Virus record (IMG/VR): IMGVR_UViG_3300025646_000012
Coordinates: 1 to 64,000 of that record
Reading direction: 5' to 3' (one strand)
Length of the DNA: 64,000 bases
Source: a virus
Under the pieces are notes generated by a model that saw only the letters and a list, made by a program, of their open reading frames with translations, was not told the DNA's origin and ran no database searches. The translations under genes were made by a program, and so were the position numbers. Positions 50,117-58,020 of this stretch are shown here, piece by piece. The number at the start of each line of letters is the position of its first letter. Positions within the stretch are counted from its first letter, which is position 1.

Positions 50117-50314
50117 ATGAAAACACTAAAAGATCTAAGATCTAAATCAGAAACCAAAAAAATTAATGGTTACCCTGTAACATTCACAAATGCACCAGGT
50201 GGTAAAGTAAAGGTAACTATTGATGGTGATGAATTAGATACATATCCTACTCAAGCCGAAGCCGAAAAAATGGCTAAGGAATTTATGAAGCAATACAAAG
50301 GTAAAATGAAATGA
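50117..50314 (+). CDS. Small prohead core candidate, gp68 position (65 aa)
   Basis: A basic protein (LKDLRSKSETKKINGYPVTF, GKVKVTIDGDELDTYPTQAEAEKMAKEFM) with beta strands then an amphipathic helix. T4 has the small core protein gp68 between 67 and 21, and this gene holds that place, but no sequence likeness is evident. Translation is coupled to gp21 by a 4-bp overlap. Confidence 0.6.
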   Translation: MKTLKDLRSKSETKKINGYPVTFTNAPGGKVKVTIDGDELDTYPTQAEAEKMAKEFMKQYKGKMK

Positions 50315-50973
50315 AGTTGATTGCAGAGTATAATGACCAACATCTAGAGGTTATTACTGAAGCTCGTGAAAATGGTGGTAAGAATCATTTCATTGAAGGC
50401 GTGTTTATGCAATCAGAATCAAAGAATAGAAATGGGCGTATTTATCCAAGACCTGTTATGGAACAAGCTGTAAATAAATATGTCACAGAACAAGTTAAGA
50501 CTGGTAGAGCAGTAGGTGAATTAAATCACCCTGATGGTCCTACCATTAACTTGGATAAGGTATCCCACAAGATTGAAGCCCTTGATTGGAAGGGCAATGA
50601 TGTTGTGGGTAAGGCACGTATACTAGAAACTCCAATGGGTAATATCGTAAAAGGTTTACTTGAAGGTGGAGTCCAACTAGGTGTGTCAACTCGTGGTATG
50701 GGTAGTCTTGAGGAACGTAATGGCGTAATGTACGTCAAGGACGACTTTATTCTTAGTACGGTTGATATCGTACAAGATCCATCTGCACCGACAGCTTTCG
50801 TCAATGGTATCATGGAAGGTGTAGAATGGATTTGGAATAACGGCATTATTGAGCCTCAAGTAATTGAAAAAATGGAGACTGAAATTAAGACTGCATCACG
50901 TACTAATCTCTATGAGACACAGGTTCGTGAGTTCAAAAATTTCCTCTCGTTGCTGAAAAAGAAAACACATTAA
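50311..50973 (+). CDS. gp21: Prohead protease gp21
   Basis: 220 aa (T4 gp21 is 212 aa). Family blocks: SKNRNGRIYPRPVMEQAVNKYV, GELNHPDGPTINLDKVSHKIE with catalytic His near 73, and LGVSTRGMGSLEERNG with the nucleophile Ser near 126, followed by STVDIVQDPSAPTAF. A herpesvirus-assemblin-like serine protease that processes gp22, gp23, gp67 and itself during head maturation. Confidence 0.95.
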   Translation: MKLIAEYNDQHLEVITEARENGGKNHFIEGVFMQSESKNRNGRIYPRPVMEQAVNKYVTEQVKTGRAVGELNHPDGPTINLDKVSHKIEALDWKGNDVVGKARILETPMGNIVKGLLEGGVQLGVSTRGMGSLEERNGVMYVKDDFILSTVDIVQDPSAPTAFVNGIMEGVEWIWNNGIIEPQVIEKMETEIKTASRTNLYETQVREFKNFLSLLKKKTH

Positions 50974-50983
50974 GGAGTCAAAC

Positions 50984-51916
50984 ATGACTGATCAAGTAAA
51001 AGAACAGGATGTTGAGCTCGACGACGAGATCGAAGAAGCTCATGATCCTAAGAATGCAGAAGAGCAATCTATTGCTTCAGTAGCCAAAGCTGCAACTGCA
51101 ACCAAACAGGCACCTGCACGTAAGGGTGACAAAAGAAATTCAGAGCCAAGCCACCTCAAGGCAGCTCCGAAGAATGGGTCAGCGAAAATGGAATCTGCAG
51201 ATGTAGATATAGATTTCAATGACGAACTCGGTTCTCTAGTAGAATCAGAAGCAACTCTTTCAGAAGAATTTAAGGAAAAGGTTTCACTTATCTTTGAAGC
51301 AAATGTGAAGGCAAAAGTTGCGGAAGAAATCGATCGTCTTGAAGAAGCATATGCAACTCAACTTGAAGAAGAAGTATCTGCAACTAAAGCAGAGCTTGTA
51401 GAAAAAGTTGATAGCTACCTCAACTACGTGGTTGAAAATTGGATGGAAGAAAACAAACTGGCAATCCAGTCTGGTCTTCGTGCGGAAATTGCAGAGGATT
51501 TCATGAAGGGTCTTAAGACTCTATTCACTGAATCCTATGTTGATGTTCCTGAATCCAAGGTCGACCTAGTAGACGAACTTCACAGTTCAGTAGAAGATCT
51601 ATCTGATAGATTAAATGAAGCAACTGAAGCACTTCTGCAATCAGCTGCTGTAATCGAGTCATATCAGCGTGAAGAAATCATTCGTGAGCATTCACGTGGT
51701 TTAGCTGATACTCAGATAGAAAAGCTAAGAACTATGGTTGAAGGTTATGATGTTGATGAAGACTTTTCAAGAAAAGTTGAAACCATCAAAGAATCACTCT
51801 TCACCAAAAAAGCTGTAATCACTGAAAGCGTAGAAGAAGATGACACTACTGATACAGTAGAAGTTTCAGCAACTATGGCTCAGTATCTTGCAGCAATCCG
51901 TAAATCAAGTAACTAA
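50984..51916 (+). CDS. gp22: Prohead scaffold core protein gp22
   Basis: 310 aa (T4 gp22 is 269 aa). Acidic and helical throughout, with long charged heptads (EEFKEKVSLIFEANVKAKVAEEIDRLEEAYATQLEEE) and the conserved SYLNYVVENWMEENKLAIQSGLRAEIAEDFMKGL block. An N-terminal extension of about 60 residues is rich in K, A and E. It is the internal scaffold digested by gp21. Ribosome site AAGGAG. Confidence 0.93.
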   Translation: MTDQVKEQDVELDDEIEEAHDPKNAEEQSIASVAKAATATKQAPARKGDKRNSEPSHLKAAPKNGSAKMESADVDIDFNDELGSLVESEATLSEEFKEKVSLIFEANVKAKVAEEIDRLEEAYATQLEEEVSATKAELVEKVDSYLNYVVENWMEENKLAIQSGLRAEIAEDFMKGLKTLFTESYVDVPESKVDLVDELHSSVEDLSDRLNEATEALLQSAAVIESYQREEIIREHSRGLADTQIEKLRTMVEGYDVDEDFSRKVETIKESLFTKKAVITESVEEDDTTDTVEVSATMAQYLAAIRKSSN

Positions 51917-51938
51917 TAATACCAAGGAGTAAATTCCA

Positions 51939-53291
51939 ATGATGGAATCATATGACAATCTAATTAAAAAATGGGCTCCCGTTCTTAATGAAGAATCAGC
52001 CGGCAAAATCGCAGACTCTCACCGCCGTGCAGTTACTGCAGCGGTTCTAGAGAACACTGAGAAGGCTCTTCAGGAACAGCGCACCCAGCAGAACTTCCTA
52101 GCAGAAACTCCAGCAAACAATGTTGCTTCTGCTTCAAACTGGGATCCAGTTCTTATCTCACTCGTACGTCGTGCAATGCCAAATATGATTGCATACGACA
52201 TCTGCGGTGTGCAGCCAATGACTGGCCCAACTGGCTTGATCTTCGCAATGAAGTCACGCTATTCAGCAGGTAATACCAATGCAACTGAAGCGCTTTTCAA
52301 TGAAGCAAACACTGCATTCTCAGGCGACTCATCAGTCACTCAGACTTCAGGTCCATCAGGTCTTTCAGGTCTTGCGGATGACTCTTCAAACTCTGATCCA
52401 GTTCGTACTGTTGACTCATCTATCGATGATGCTCGTGGTACTGGTCCAGATGTTGCTGGCGGTATGCCAACTGCAGATGCAGAACGTCTAGGTTCATCTG
52501 CTTCAGGTTCAACTTTCAATGAGATGGGCTTCACCATTGAACGTGCAACTGTTACTGCAAAGTCACGTGCATTGAAAGCAGAATACTCACTAGAACTTGC
52601 TCAGGATCTTAAGGCAATTCACGGCCTTGATGCTGAGACAGAACTAGCAAACATTCTGTCAACTGAAATCCTTGCAGAAATCAACCGTGAAGTTGTTCGC
52701 ACTATCAACAGCCAAGCTAAGACTGGTGCTCTTACTTCAAACGTTGCTATTCAGGGTATCTTCGACCTTTCAACTGATGCCGACGGCCGTTGGTCAGTAG
52801 AAAAGTTCAAGGGTCTGATCATGCAGATCGAGCGTGAAGCTAACGTAATTGCAAAAGAAACTCGTCGTGGTAAGGGTAACTTCATCCTTTGCTCATCAGA
52901 CGTAGCTTCTGCACTTGCAGCTGCTGGTATGCTTGACTACACTCCAGCTCTTTCAACTAACCTAAACGTTGATGATACTGGCAACACTTTTGCTGGTGTT
53001 CTTAACGGTCGTACTCGTGTGTACATCGACCCATATGCGGTTGCTGACTATGTAACTGTTGGTTACAAAGGTACTAACGCATACGATGCTGGTCTCTTCT
53101 ACTGCCCATATGTACCTCTAACTATGGTACGTGCGGTTGGTGAAGCAGACTTCCAGCCAAAAATCGGCTTCAAGACTCGTTACGGTATGGTATCCAACCC
53201 ATTCGTTGGTTCCACTCCTGCAAACGGTCTTGCAACTGCTAAGACTAACCAGTACTACAGAATCTTTCGCGTGGACAACATTCTGCAGTAA
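51939..53291 (+). CDS. gp23: Major capsid protein gp23
   Basis: 450 aa before processing (T4 gp23 is 521 aa). SASNWDPVLISLVRRAMPNMIAYDICGVQPMTGPTGLIFAMKSRY and the FNEMGFTIERATVTAKSRALKAEYSLELAQDLKAIHGLDAETELANILSTEI segment are hallmarks. The N-terminal propeptide probably ends at NFLAE (Glu56), matching the gp21 L-x-E cleavage rule. Codons are clearly more C-ending and less AT-rich than surrounding genes, as expected for the most abundant virion protein. Followed by a strong terminator. Confidence 0.98.
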   Translation: MMESYDNLIKKWAPVLNEESAGKIADSHRRAVTAAVLENTEKALQEQRTQQNFLAETPANNVASASNWDPVLISLVRRAMPNMIAYDICGVQPMTGPTGLIFAMKSRYSAGNTNATEALFNEANTAFSGDSSVTQTSGPSGLSGLADDSSNSDPVRTVDSSIDDARGTGPDVAGGMPTADAERLGSSASGSTFNEMGFTIERATVTAKSRALKAEYSLELAQDLKAIHGLDAETELANILSTEILAEINREVVRTINSQAKTGALTSNVAIQGIFDLSTDADGRWSVEKFKGLIMQIEREANVIAKETRRGKGNFILCSSDVASALAAAGMLDYTPALSTNLNVDDTGNTFAGVLNGRTRVYIDPYAVADYVTVGYKGTNAYDAGLFYCPYVPLTMVRAVGEADFQPKIGFKTRYGMVSNPFVGSTPANGLATAKTNQYYRIFRVDNILQ

Positions 53292-53300
53292 TCTGCTAAT

Positions 53301-53327
53301 AAAAAGGGAGGGGAATCAACCCCTCCC
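53301..53327 (-). terminator. Leftward terminator after early gene trio
   Basis: GGGAGGGG and CCCCTCCC around a 6-nt loop; on the minus strand the stem is followed by TTTTTATT. It ends transcripts from the 54102-53361 genes before they enter gp23 antisense. Confidence 0.8.
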
Positions 53328-53336
53328 ACACAAACT

Positions 53337-53362
53337 AGGGCGGCTTCGGTCGCCCTTTTTTT
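53337..53362 (+). terminator. Strong rho-independent terminator after gp23
   Basis: AGGGCGGC and GTCGCCCT closed by a TTCG tetraloop, followed by seven T. A textbook terminator for the capsid transcript; the T run overlaps the stop codon of the convergent 53361 gene. Confidence 0.95.
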
Positions 53363-53657
53363 ATGCTACTTTCCAGTCAAAGCTATCCTTGGTTTCAAGA
53401 CTTTCGGCACCATCGTACTCAGTAATGATAAACTCAGTACCAATAGGAATCCATTCAATCCTTACACCACTGGCACCACCTGCATAACCAAGGGCTTCAT
53501 CATCACAGATACGTACGATCTCATCAATTTTACCATCCAAAAACAATTGGTTGAAACGTGCATCCATTGGATCAATTTCGTTCCAAGTGGACCAACCAGC
53601 ACCAAAGCCACCGGATACGGCAACTGCTACCATTCCATCACGAATAATCTTTTCCAT
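53361..53657 (-). CDS. Early protein of unknown function (98 aa)
   Basis: I do not recognise a family. The N-terminus has a glycine-rich AVAVSGGFGAGWSTWNEID, the middle FNQLFLDGKIDEIVRICDDEA is helical and acidic, followed by GASGVRIEWIPIGTEFIITEYDGAE. Looks like a small globular cytosolic protein. It is the last gene of the leftward trio; the ATG is just before the end of the 53660 gene. Sits between gp23 and the 54292 tube-fold gene, an early island inside late genes. Confidence 0.7.
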   Translation of the reverse strand: MEKIIRDGMVAVAVSGGFGAGWSTWNEIDPMDARFNQLFLDGKIDEIVRICDDEALGYAGGASGVRIEWIPIGTEFIITEYDGAESLETKDSFDWKVA

Positions 53658-53659
53658 TT

Positions 53660-53872
53660 TTATACTCCAAGAATCCTAGAAATTTCCTTTGATTCACTCG
53701 GTAGAGGTTTACCGGTCATCATATGTTCTTCTAATTGTTCAAAATAAAATGCTGAATCAGGTTCGTCTGCATTTTTTAGAATATTTTTACATTCACGGAA
53801 GAAGTTTTTGAGCCTCATATCTTGAAGCCCATCACTTGCTGCGGCTTTATGTGTTTTACCTGCACGTTGCAT
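53660..53872 (-). CDS. Early protein of unknown function (70 aa)
   Basis: Basic N-terminus (RAGKTHKAAASDG) followed by helices RLKNFFRECKNILKN and SAFYFEQLEEHM. No family is recognised. It is spaced 2 bp from both neighbours, consistent with one operon under the promoter at 54133-54160. A small nucleic-acid or host protein-binding factor is possible. Confidence 0.6.
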   Translation of the reverse strand: MQRAGKTHKAAASDGLQDMRLKNFFRECKNILKNADEPDSAFYFEQLEEHMMTGKPLPSESKEISRILGV

Positions 53873-53874
53873 TT

Positions 53875-54102
53875 TCAGAAGTTCTCCCAGTTCATTTTCA
53901 TTCCAACATTTGTCTCTGCATTACGCTTAGCAGATTCAAAATCAACAAAAGGACCGGCGGAAGTAAAATCATCCAGAAGGCGGCCCTCGGGGGTATAGAT
54001 CATAAACTTTCCATCACACATCCGATAGATCTCAACGGGTTTGATCGAGTTGGTTGCTTTGTAGATGTGTGAGTGAGTTTCAGATTGATTGAAGGTCATC
54101 AT
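53875..54102 (-). CDS. Early protein of unknown function (75 aa)
   Basis: Starts at ATG 54102 with AAAGGAA 7 nt upstream, reading MMTFNQSETHSHIYKATNSI. A longer frame from 54183 is rejected because it would run through the promoter. The protein has strands (KPVEIYRMCDGKFMIYTPEG) and a short helix (DFESAKRNAET) and resembles a small KTSC- or WGR-like beta sheet domain only loosely. First gene of the trio. Confidence 0.65.
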   Translation of the reverse strand: MMTFNQSETHSHIYKATNSIKPVEIYRMCDGKFMIYTPEGRLLDDFTSAGPFVDFESAKRNAETNVGMKMNWENF

Positions 54103-54132
54103 GGTGTGGTTCCTTTCACTTCCTATAGTTAT

Positions 54133-54160
54133 AATATAATCATTTCTTCTTAAATGTAAA
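54133..54160 (-). promoter_or_regulatory. Early promoter of the leftward trio
   Basis: Minus strand: G run, -35 TTTACA (54155-54160), 16-bp spacer, -10 TATATT (54133-54138). The upstream 50 bp closely repeat those upstream of the promoter at 1032-1059, including TGCA, an A-T tract and GTGATTGAAAT. Confidence 0.72.
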
Positions 54161-54259
54161 CCCCCTACGTGCATTTTTTTCAAAAAAAGTTTTATGGAAT
54201 TTCAATCACTTGTAACTTTTTTGCATTATTTACATCTATGGTGTGATGTGATATAATTA

Positions 54260-54267
54260 TATAAATA
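54260..54267 (+). promoter_or_regulatory. T4-type late promoter for the 54292 gene
   Basis: TATAAATA, leader about 19 nt with AGAGGA. Late genes resume here. Confidence 0.8.
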
Positions 54268-54291
54268 GTAGAAAGGAACAGAGGATACGTC

Positions 54292-54855
54292 ATGCCATCT
54301 CTTAACCCCAATGCATCGGTAGATCTATCACCTACCAGTAATAATAGTTCATTGACCACAACCAACTTCTTGCAGCCTACTGGTTTCAAGATGGTGATCA
54401 ATCGTAAGAATTTTCCTAACTTACAATTCTTTTGTAATGGATTTACACACCCTGATGTTGGCGTGAATGCTGCTGATGTTGCATATAAGCGTATTAGTTC
54501 CATTCCGTTTGCTGGTGATAAATTTACCTTTGGTGAACTTTCGGTCCAGGTTCTTCTTGACGAAGAGATGAATTCATATGAAGAAATGTATAACTGGATG
54601 GAAAGAGTTGTAGAAACAAATGAAACCAGACCAATGGGTAAACCTGGTGAACCTATTGACTATGGTACACTACCACCAACTTATGCAGACGTAACATTAT
54701 CCATCCTAAATAGTTCAAACAACCTTTCAAGAGAAATACGATATATTGATTGTATGCCTACATCCTTAGGTAGTATTAACTTTGAAACCGTTGCAGGTGA
54801 CCAGTTCTTAACTTACACAGTAAGCTTTAGATACTCTTATTTTGAATTCCGTTAA
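54292..54855 (+). CDS. gp19-fold tail protein at the gp3 position
   Basis: 187 aa with tube-fold traits: TNFLQPTGFKMVINRKNFPNLQFFCNGFTHPDV, SIPFAGDKFTFGELSVQVLLDEEMNSYEEMYNWMERVVE, DVTLSILNSSNNLSREIRYIDCMPTSLGSINFE and a C-terminal TYTVSFRYSYFEFR. The strand-helix order matches gp19, and the length and location before uvsY fit the gene called gp3 (tail completion/sheath stabiliser, T4 176 aa) in marine T4-type genomes. Which of the two it resembles functionally is not certain. Confidence 0.7.
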   Translation: MPSLNPNASVDLSPTSNNSSLTTTNFLQPTGFKMVINRKNFPNLQFFCNGFTHPDVGVNAADVAYKRISSIPFAGDKFTFGELSVQVLLDEEMNSYEEMYNWMERVVETNETRPMGKPGEPIDYGTLPPTYADVTLSILNSSNNLSREIRYIDCMPTSLGSINFETVAGDQFLTYTVSFRYSYFEFR

Positions 54856-54871
54856 TTTATGAAGGTTTATT

Positions 54872-55318
54872 ATGATCGACTTGAACACTATCTTGGATAT
54901 GTGGGCAGAAGACTGCCAAATTAATAATCTGAAGTTGGATGAAACTTCAAAAAATACACCAACATTGCATGCAAAGTATCTTCGGCTTCTGTCGGAGGCA
55001 AAACTTATGCTCAAAAAAACGGAGCGTGACCAAAAAGTATTGCTTCGAGATAAATGGCTATATTATAATGGTAAAATGGATCAAGAACAATTAGAATCAA
55101 AAGGTTGGTCACCAGATCCGTTTGATGGTCTTAGAATTTTAAAAGGTGAAATGGATTATTACTATAATTCAGACCCTGAAATTCAAAAATCAGAAGAAAA
55201 AATTGAGTACTGGAAAACGGTTATAAGTACTCTGACTGAAATAGTAGATAATCTTAAATGGCGCCATCAAACCATCGGCAATATTATAAGATGGAAACAA
55301 TTTGAAGCTGGTGGTTAA
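54872..55318 (+). CDS. uvsY: Recombination mediator UvsY
   Basis: 148 aa (T4 UvsY 137 aa). DLNTILDMWAEDCQINNLKLDETSKNTPTLHAKYLRLLSEAKLMLKK and WLYYNGKMDQEQLESKGWSPDPFDGL are diagnostic; the C-terminal helix LKWRHQTIGNIIRWKQFEAG is conserved. It loads UvsX recombinase onto gp32-coated single strands. One-base overlap with uvsW. Confidence 0.95.
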   Translation: MIDLNTILDMWAEDCQINNLKLDETSKNTPTLHAKYLRLLSEAKLMLKKTERDQKVLLRDKWLYYNGKMDQEQLESKGWSPDPFDGLRILKGEMDYYYNSDPEIQKSEEKIEYWKTVISTLTEIVDNLKWRHQTIGNIIRWKQFEAGG

Positions 55319-56793
55319 TGGTTGATATAGTTGTAAAGCTTAAAGATTATAGTATGCTTACTATCCAGTGTGATAGAGGCATATCTGCAGAGTTGAGTGA
55401 TTACTTTTCATTCTTTGTACCTGGTTATCGTTTCATGCCAGCCTTTAAAGCACGTGTATGGGATGGTAAAATTCGTTTGTTTAATCAAATGACAGGTGAA
55501 TTAAATGCGGGGCTTTACATTTATGTAGTTAAATTTTGTTCTGAACGTGGCTATACAATGGATACCGAGGAAACCGATTATGGTTTACCTATCGGTATCA
55601 CCAAAATAGATTCCGATAAGCTACAGGAGTTCTATAAGGTACTAAAGTTACCATATGATACCCGTGATTACCAACACGATGCAGTAAAAATCGGCTTAGA
55701 ACGTAAGAGAGCGATCCTGGTATCGCCTACCGGCTCTGGTAAATCGTTTATTATGTATTTGTTGATGCGGCATATACTTGGTACAGAAAAAGGTAAAATT
55801 CTAATCATTGTTCCAACAACATCTCTTGTTGAACAACTCTGGCAAGACTTTGCTGATTACGGTTATGATTCTGAAAATAAAGTACATAAGATTTATTCAG
55901 GTAAAGATAAGACTACAAATAAAAGAGTTATTATTTCCACATGGCAATCCATTTATAAGTTTCCTAAAAAGTGGTTTGAACAATTTGATGCCGTTTTTGG
56001 TGACGAGTGTCATGGCTTTAAATCAAAATCACTATCATCCATTATGAATAAATCAACCGAAGCAAAATATAGATTCGGGTTGACAGGTACTTTAGACGGC
56101 ACCCAAACGCATAAGCTGGTGTTGGAGGGGTTATTTGGTCCAGTATATCAGGTTACCATGACCAAAAAGTTACAAGAAGAAGGTACACTAGCACCACTTG
56201 ATATTACCATTCTAATGCTTAAATATACCAGTGAAACTAGACAGATAAATACCAATAATGATTACCAAAAGGAAATTGAATTCCTAATTAATCATGAGAA
56301 AAGAAATAAATTTATTCGTAATCTAGCCCTATCACAGACAGGTAATACACTCGTATTATATCTGAGAGTTGATGGTCATGGAAAACCTTTGTTTAATATG
56401 ATTCGTGAAAAAGCTGATGAGAATAGAAAAATATTTTTTGTATCTGGTGATGTTGAAGCTGAGGATAGAGAATCAATAAGAAAAATTGTTGAGACACAAA
56501 AAGATGCTATCATTGTTGCAAGTTTAGGGACCTTTAGTACTGGTATCAATATACGGAATTTGCATAACATTATTTTTGCGTCACCGTCCAAGTCCCAAAT
56601 TAAAGTTCTTCAGTCGATCGGCCGTGGACTACGAGTATCAGATGACGGAAGAGTAACAAAACTTTTTGATATTGCAGATGATTTACATTGGAAACAAAAG
56701 AAAAATTTTGCTCTTATACATTCTGCGGAACGTGTAAAAATATACTCAAAAGAAGAATTCAAATATAAAATTGTACAGGTGGAATTAGAATGA
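55318..56793 (+). CDS. uvsW: UvsW helicase
   Basis: 491 aa (T4 UvsW 587 aa incl. related product; core about 500). N-terminal double-stranded DNA-binding part, then SF2 motifs: Walker A SPTGSGKS (near 135), TTSLVEQLWQDF (Ia), GDECHGFKS (DExH, near 227), GLTGTLDG (III), and QSIGRGLR (VI, near 433). It unwinds R-loops and branched recombination intermediates and helps switch from origin- to recombination-dependent replication. Confidence 0.95.
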   Translation: MVDIVVKLKDYSMLTIQCDRGISAELSDYFSFFVPGYRFMPAFKARVWDGKIRLFNQMTGELNAGLYIYVVKFCSERGYTMDTEETDYGLPIGITKIDSDKLQEFYKVLKLPYDTRDYQHDAVKIGLERKRAILVSPTGSGKSFIMYLLMRHILGTEKGKILIIVPTTSLVEQLWQDFADYGYDSENKVHKIYSGKDKTTNKRVIISTWQSIYKFPKKWFEQFDAVFGDECHGFKSKSLSSIMNKSTEAKYRFGLTGTLDGTQTHKLVLEGLFGPVYQVTMTKKLQEEGTLAPLDITILMLKYTSETRQINTNNDYQKEIEFLINHEKRNKFIRNLALSQTGNTLVLYLRVDGHGKPLFNMIREKADENRKIFFVSGDVEAEDRESIRKIVETQKDAIIVASLGTFSTGINIRNLHNIIFASPSKSQIKVLQSIGRGLRVSDDGRVTKLFDIADDLHWKQKKNFALIHSAERVKIYSKEEFKYKIVQVELE

Positions 56794-57236
56794 GTGGATC
56801 AGATTTTAATAAAAGCATTAGACAATTTAAATTATCCAATGGTGATGAAATAGTATGTGATGTTGTAGAATGGCCAAGTGAGGATGATGATCATAATGGG
56901 TTAATAGTTCGTAATGCCTATAAAATTTTCATGGTAAATACTCTTAATCCAACAGAAAATAGATACTATCAATTTCGTCCTTGGTTGGTATATCAAGATA
57001 AAAAAGACTATTTCCAAGTATTAAATGCTGATCATATTATTGCGGAAGCAACACCTGCTGATGAACTTCTTGTACATTATTATAGAGTAATAAATGATAC
57101 TGATGAAAATGAAAAAGAATTGGAAGATAAAATTGCTAAATTGGAAAAAGTATTAGAAGAATATATGTCGGATAAAACATTTAATGATAGTGATTCAAAT
57201 AATCTAATCCAATTTCCGGGCAGAAAATTACATTAA
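56790..57236 (+). CDS. Conserved unknown, Sm-like N-terminus (148 aa)
   Basis: Reads QFKLSNGDEIVCDVVEW and LIVRNAYKIFMVNT, resembling the first strands of Sm/LSM-type barrels, followed by FRPWLVYQDKKDYFQVLNADHIIAEATPADEL. The C-terminal third is a charged coiled coil (EKELEDKIAKLEKVLEEYM). I recall similar proteins between uvsW and gp55 in marine T4-type phages, without function. Overlaps uvsW by 4 bp and the next gene by one base. Confidence 0.65.
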   Translation: MSGSDFNKSIRQFKLSNGDEIVCDVVEWPSEDDDHNGLIVRNAYKIFMVNTLNPTENRYYQFRPWLVYQDKKDYFQVLNADHIIAEATPADELLVHYYRVINDTDENEKELEDKIAKLEKVLEEYMSDKTFNDSDSNNLIQFPGRKLH

Positions 57237-57895
57237 TGATAAGAACTGATCAAGAAGCATGGGAACAATATCCCCATCACCACAACTGGTTTAACAAGCT
57301 ATGGGTATCTGAGAAGCTAGGATATAAATGTGGACCGGGCGGAACAGCACCCAAGACTAGTGGGTGGTATGTTGTTAGACCCACATATAATCTTTCCGGT
57401 ATGGGTGTAGGCGCTAAGAAAGTATTCATTGAGGCTGGCGACTTGAAAGCTGTTCCTGCCGGCTACTTCTGGTGTGAATGGTTTGAGGGAACTCATTACT
57501 CTGCCACATTCAAGTTTATTCATGATCACAAGCCTAGATGGGATGTTGTTTCTTGCTGGGAAGGACTTTCAAATCCAGCTATGTTGCAACAATTTAGAGA
57601 ATGGTATCGTACAGAAGAAGTTCCTTATGTTCCTTGGGCATTAAATGAATTATCTGATGTAGGAATTATAAATGTCGAATTCAAAGATGATAAAGTGATT
57701 GAGGTTCATCTGAGAGATACACCTGATCCTGACTATGATCATATTATTCCCACATGGATGTCAGATCAAGCCAATGGAAAAGTTCTTTCCGAACGTAATG
57801 ATCGGTTGACAAAAGATGGTTATAGATGGGTATCTGACTATGATGATGCCGATGGCCAACTTTCTGATCCTCGTACTGGTTTCTGGGTAAAGTGA
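57236..57895 (+). CDS. Conserved unknown, possibly ATP-grasp-like (219 aa)
   Basis: Contains HNWFNKLWVSEKLGYKCGPGG, GWYVVRPTYNLSGMGVGAKKVFI, GYFWCEWFEGTHYSATF and YVPWALNELSDVGIINVEFKDDKVIEVHLRD. The VVRP.YNL.GMGVGA block with a downstream E-x-H-L-R resembles the glycine loop and metal-binding end of ATP-grasp enzymes, but this is a weak call. Codons are less AT-rich than the cargo genes, indicating a long-standing resident. It lies immediately before gp55. Confidence 0.55.
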   Translation: MIRTDQEAWEQYPHHHNWFNKLWVSEKLGYKCGPGGTAPKTSGWYVVRPTYNLSGMGVGAKKVFIEAGDLKAVPAGYFWCEWFEGTHYSATFKFIHDHKPRWDVVSCWEGLSNPAMLQQFREWYRTEEVPYVPWALNELSDVGIINVEFKDDKVIEVHLRDTPDPDYDHIIPTWMSDQANGKVLSERNDRLTKDGYRWVSDYDDADGQLSDPRTGFWVK

Positions 57896-57926
57896 TATAC
57901 CACCCATCTCTAACATGTACTATGTT

Positions 57927-57954
57927 ATTATATCAACATTTCTAATCTTGTAAA
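57927..57954 (-). promoter_or_regulatory. Early-type promoter facing leftward before gp55
   Basis: Minus strand: GTTTACA with -35 TTTACA (57949-57954), 16-bp spacer, perfect -10 TATAAT (57927-57932). A TAACAT/ATGTTA stem-loop (57911-57927) follows immediately. The predicted transcript is antisense to the 57236 gene. Confidence 0.7.
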
Positions 57955-57967
57955 CAACTATTTTTTG

Positions 57968-57996
57968 TTTACATATCAATATTTTTGTGTTACAAT
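57968..57996 (+). promoter_or_regulatory. Early promoter of gp55
   Basis: GTTTACA with -35 TTTACA (57968-57973), 17-bp spacer, -10 TACAAT (57991-57996). Predicted start near 58003, giving a leader of under 20 nt to the ATG at 58021. Confidence 0.8.
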
Positions 57997-58020
57997 ATAA
58001 AAAACAAAATGGATTTTATT

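Noticed and set aside
54103-54183. Longer N-terminus for the 53875 gene starting at 54183
   Set aside because: The extension runs through the early promoter (54133-54160); ATG 54102 has AAAGGAA at good spacing.
57985-58020. Upstream TTG or ATG starts for gp55
   Set aside because: They fall within or right at the promoter -10 and predicted transcript start, so the mRNA could not carry a ribosome site for them.
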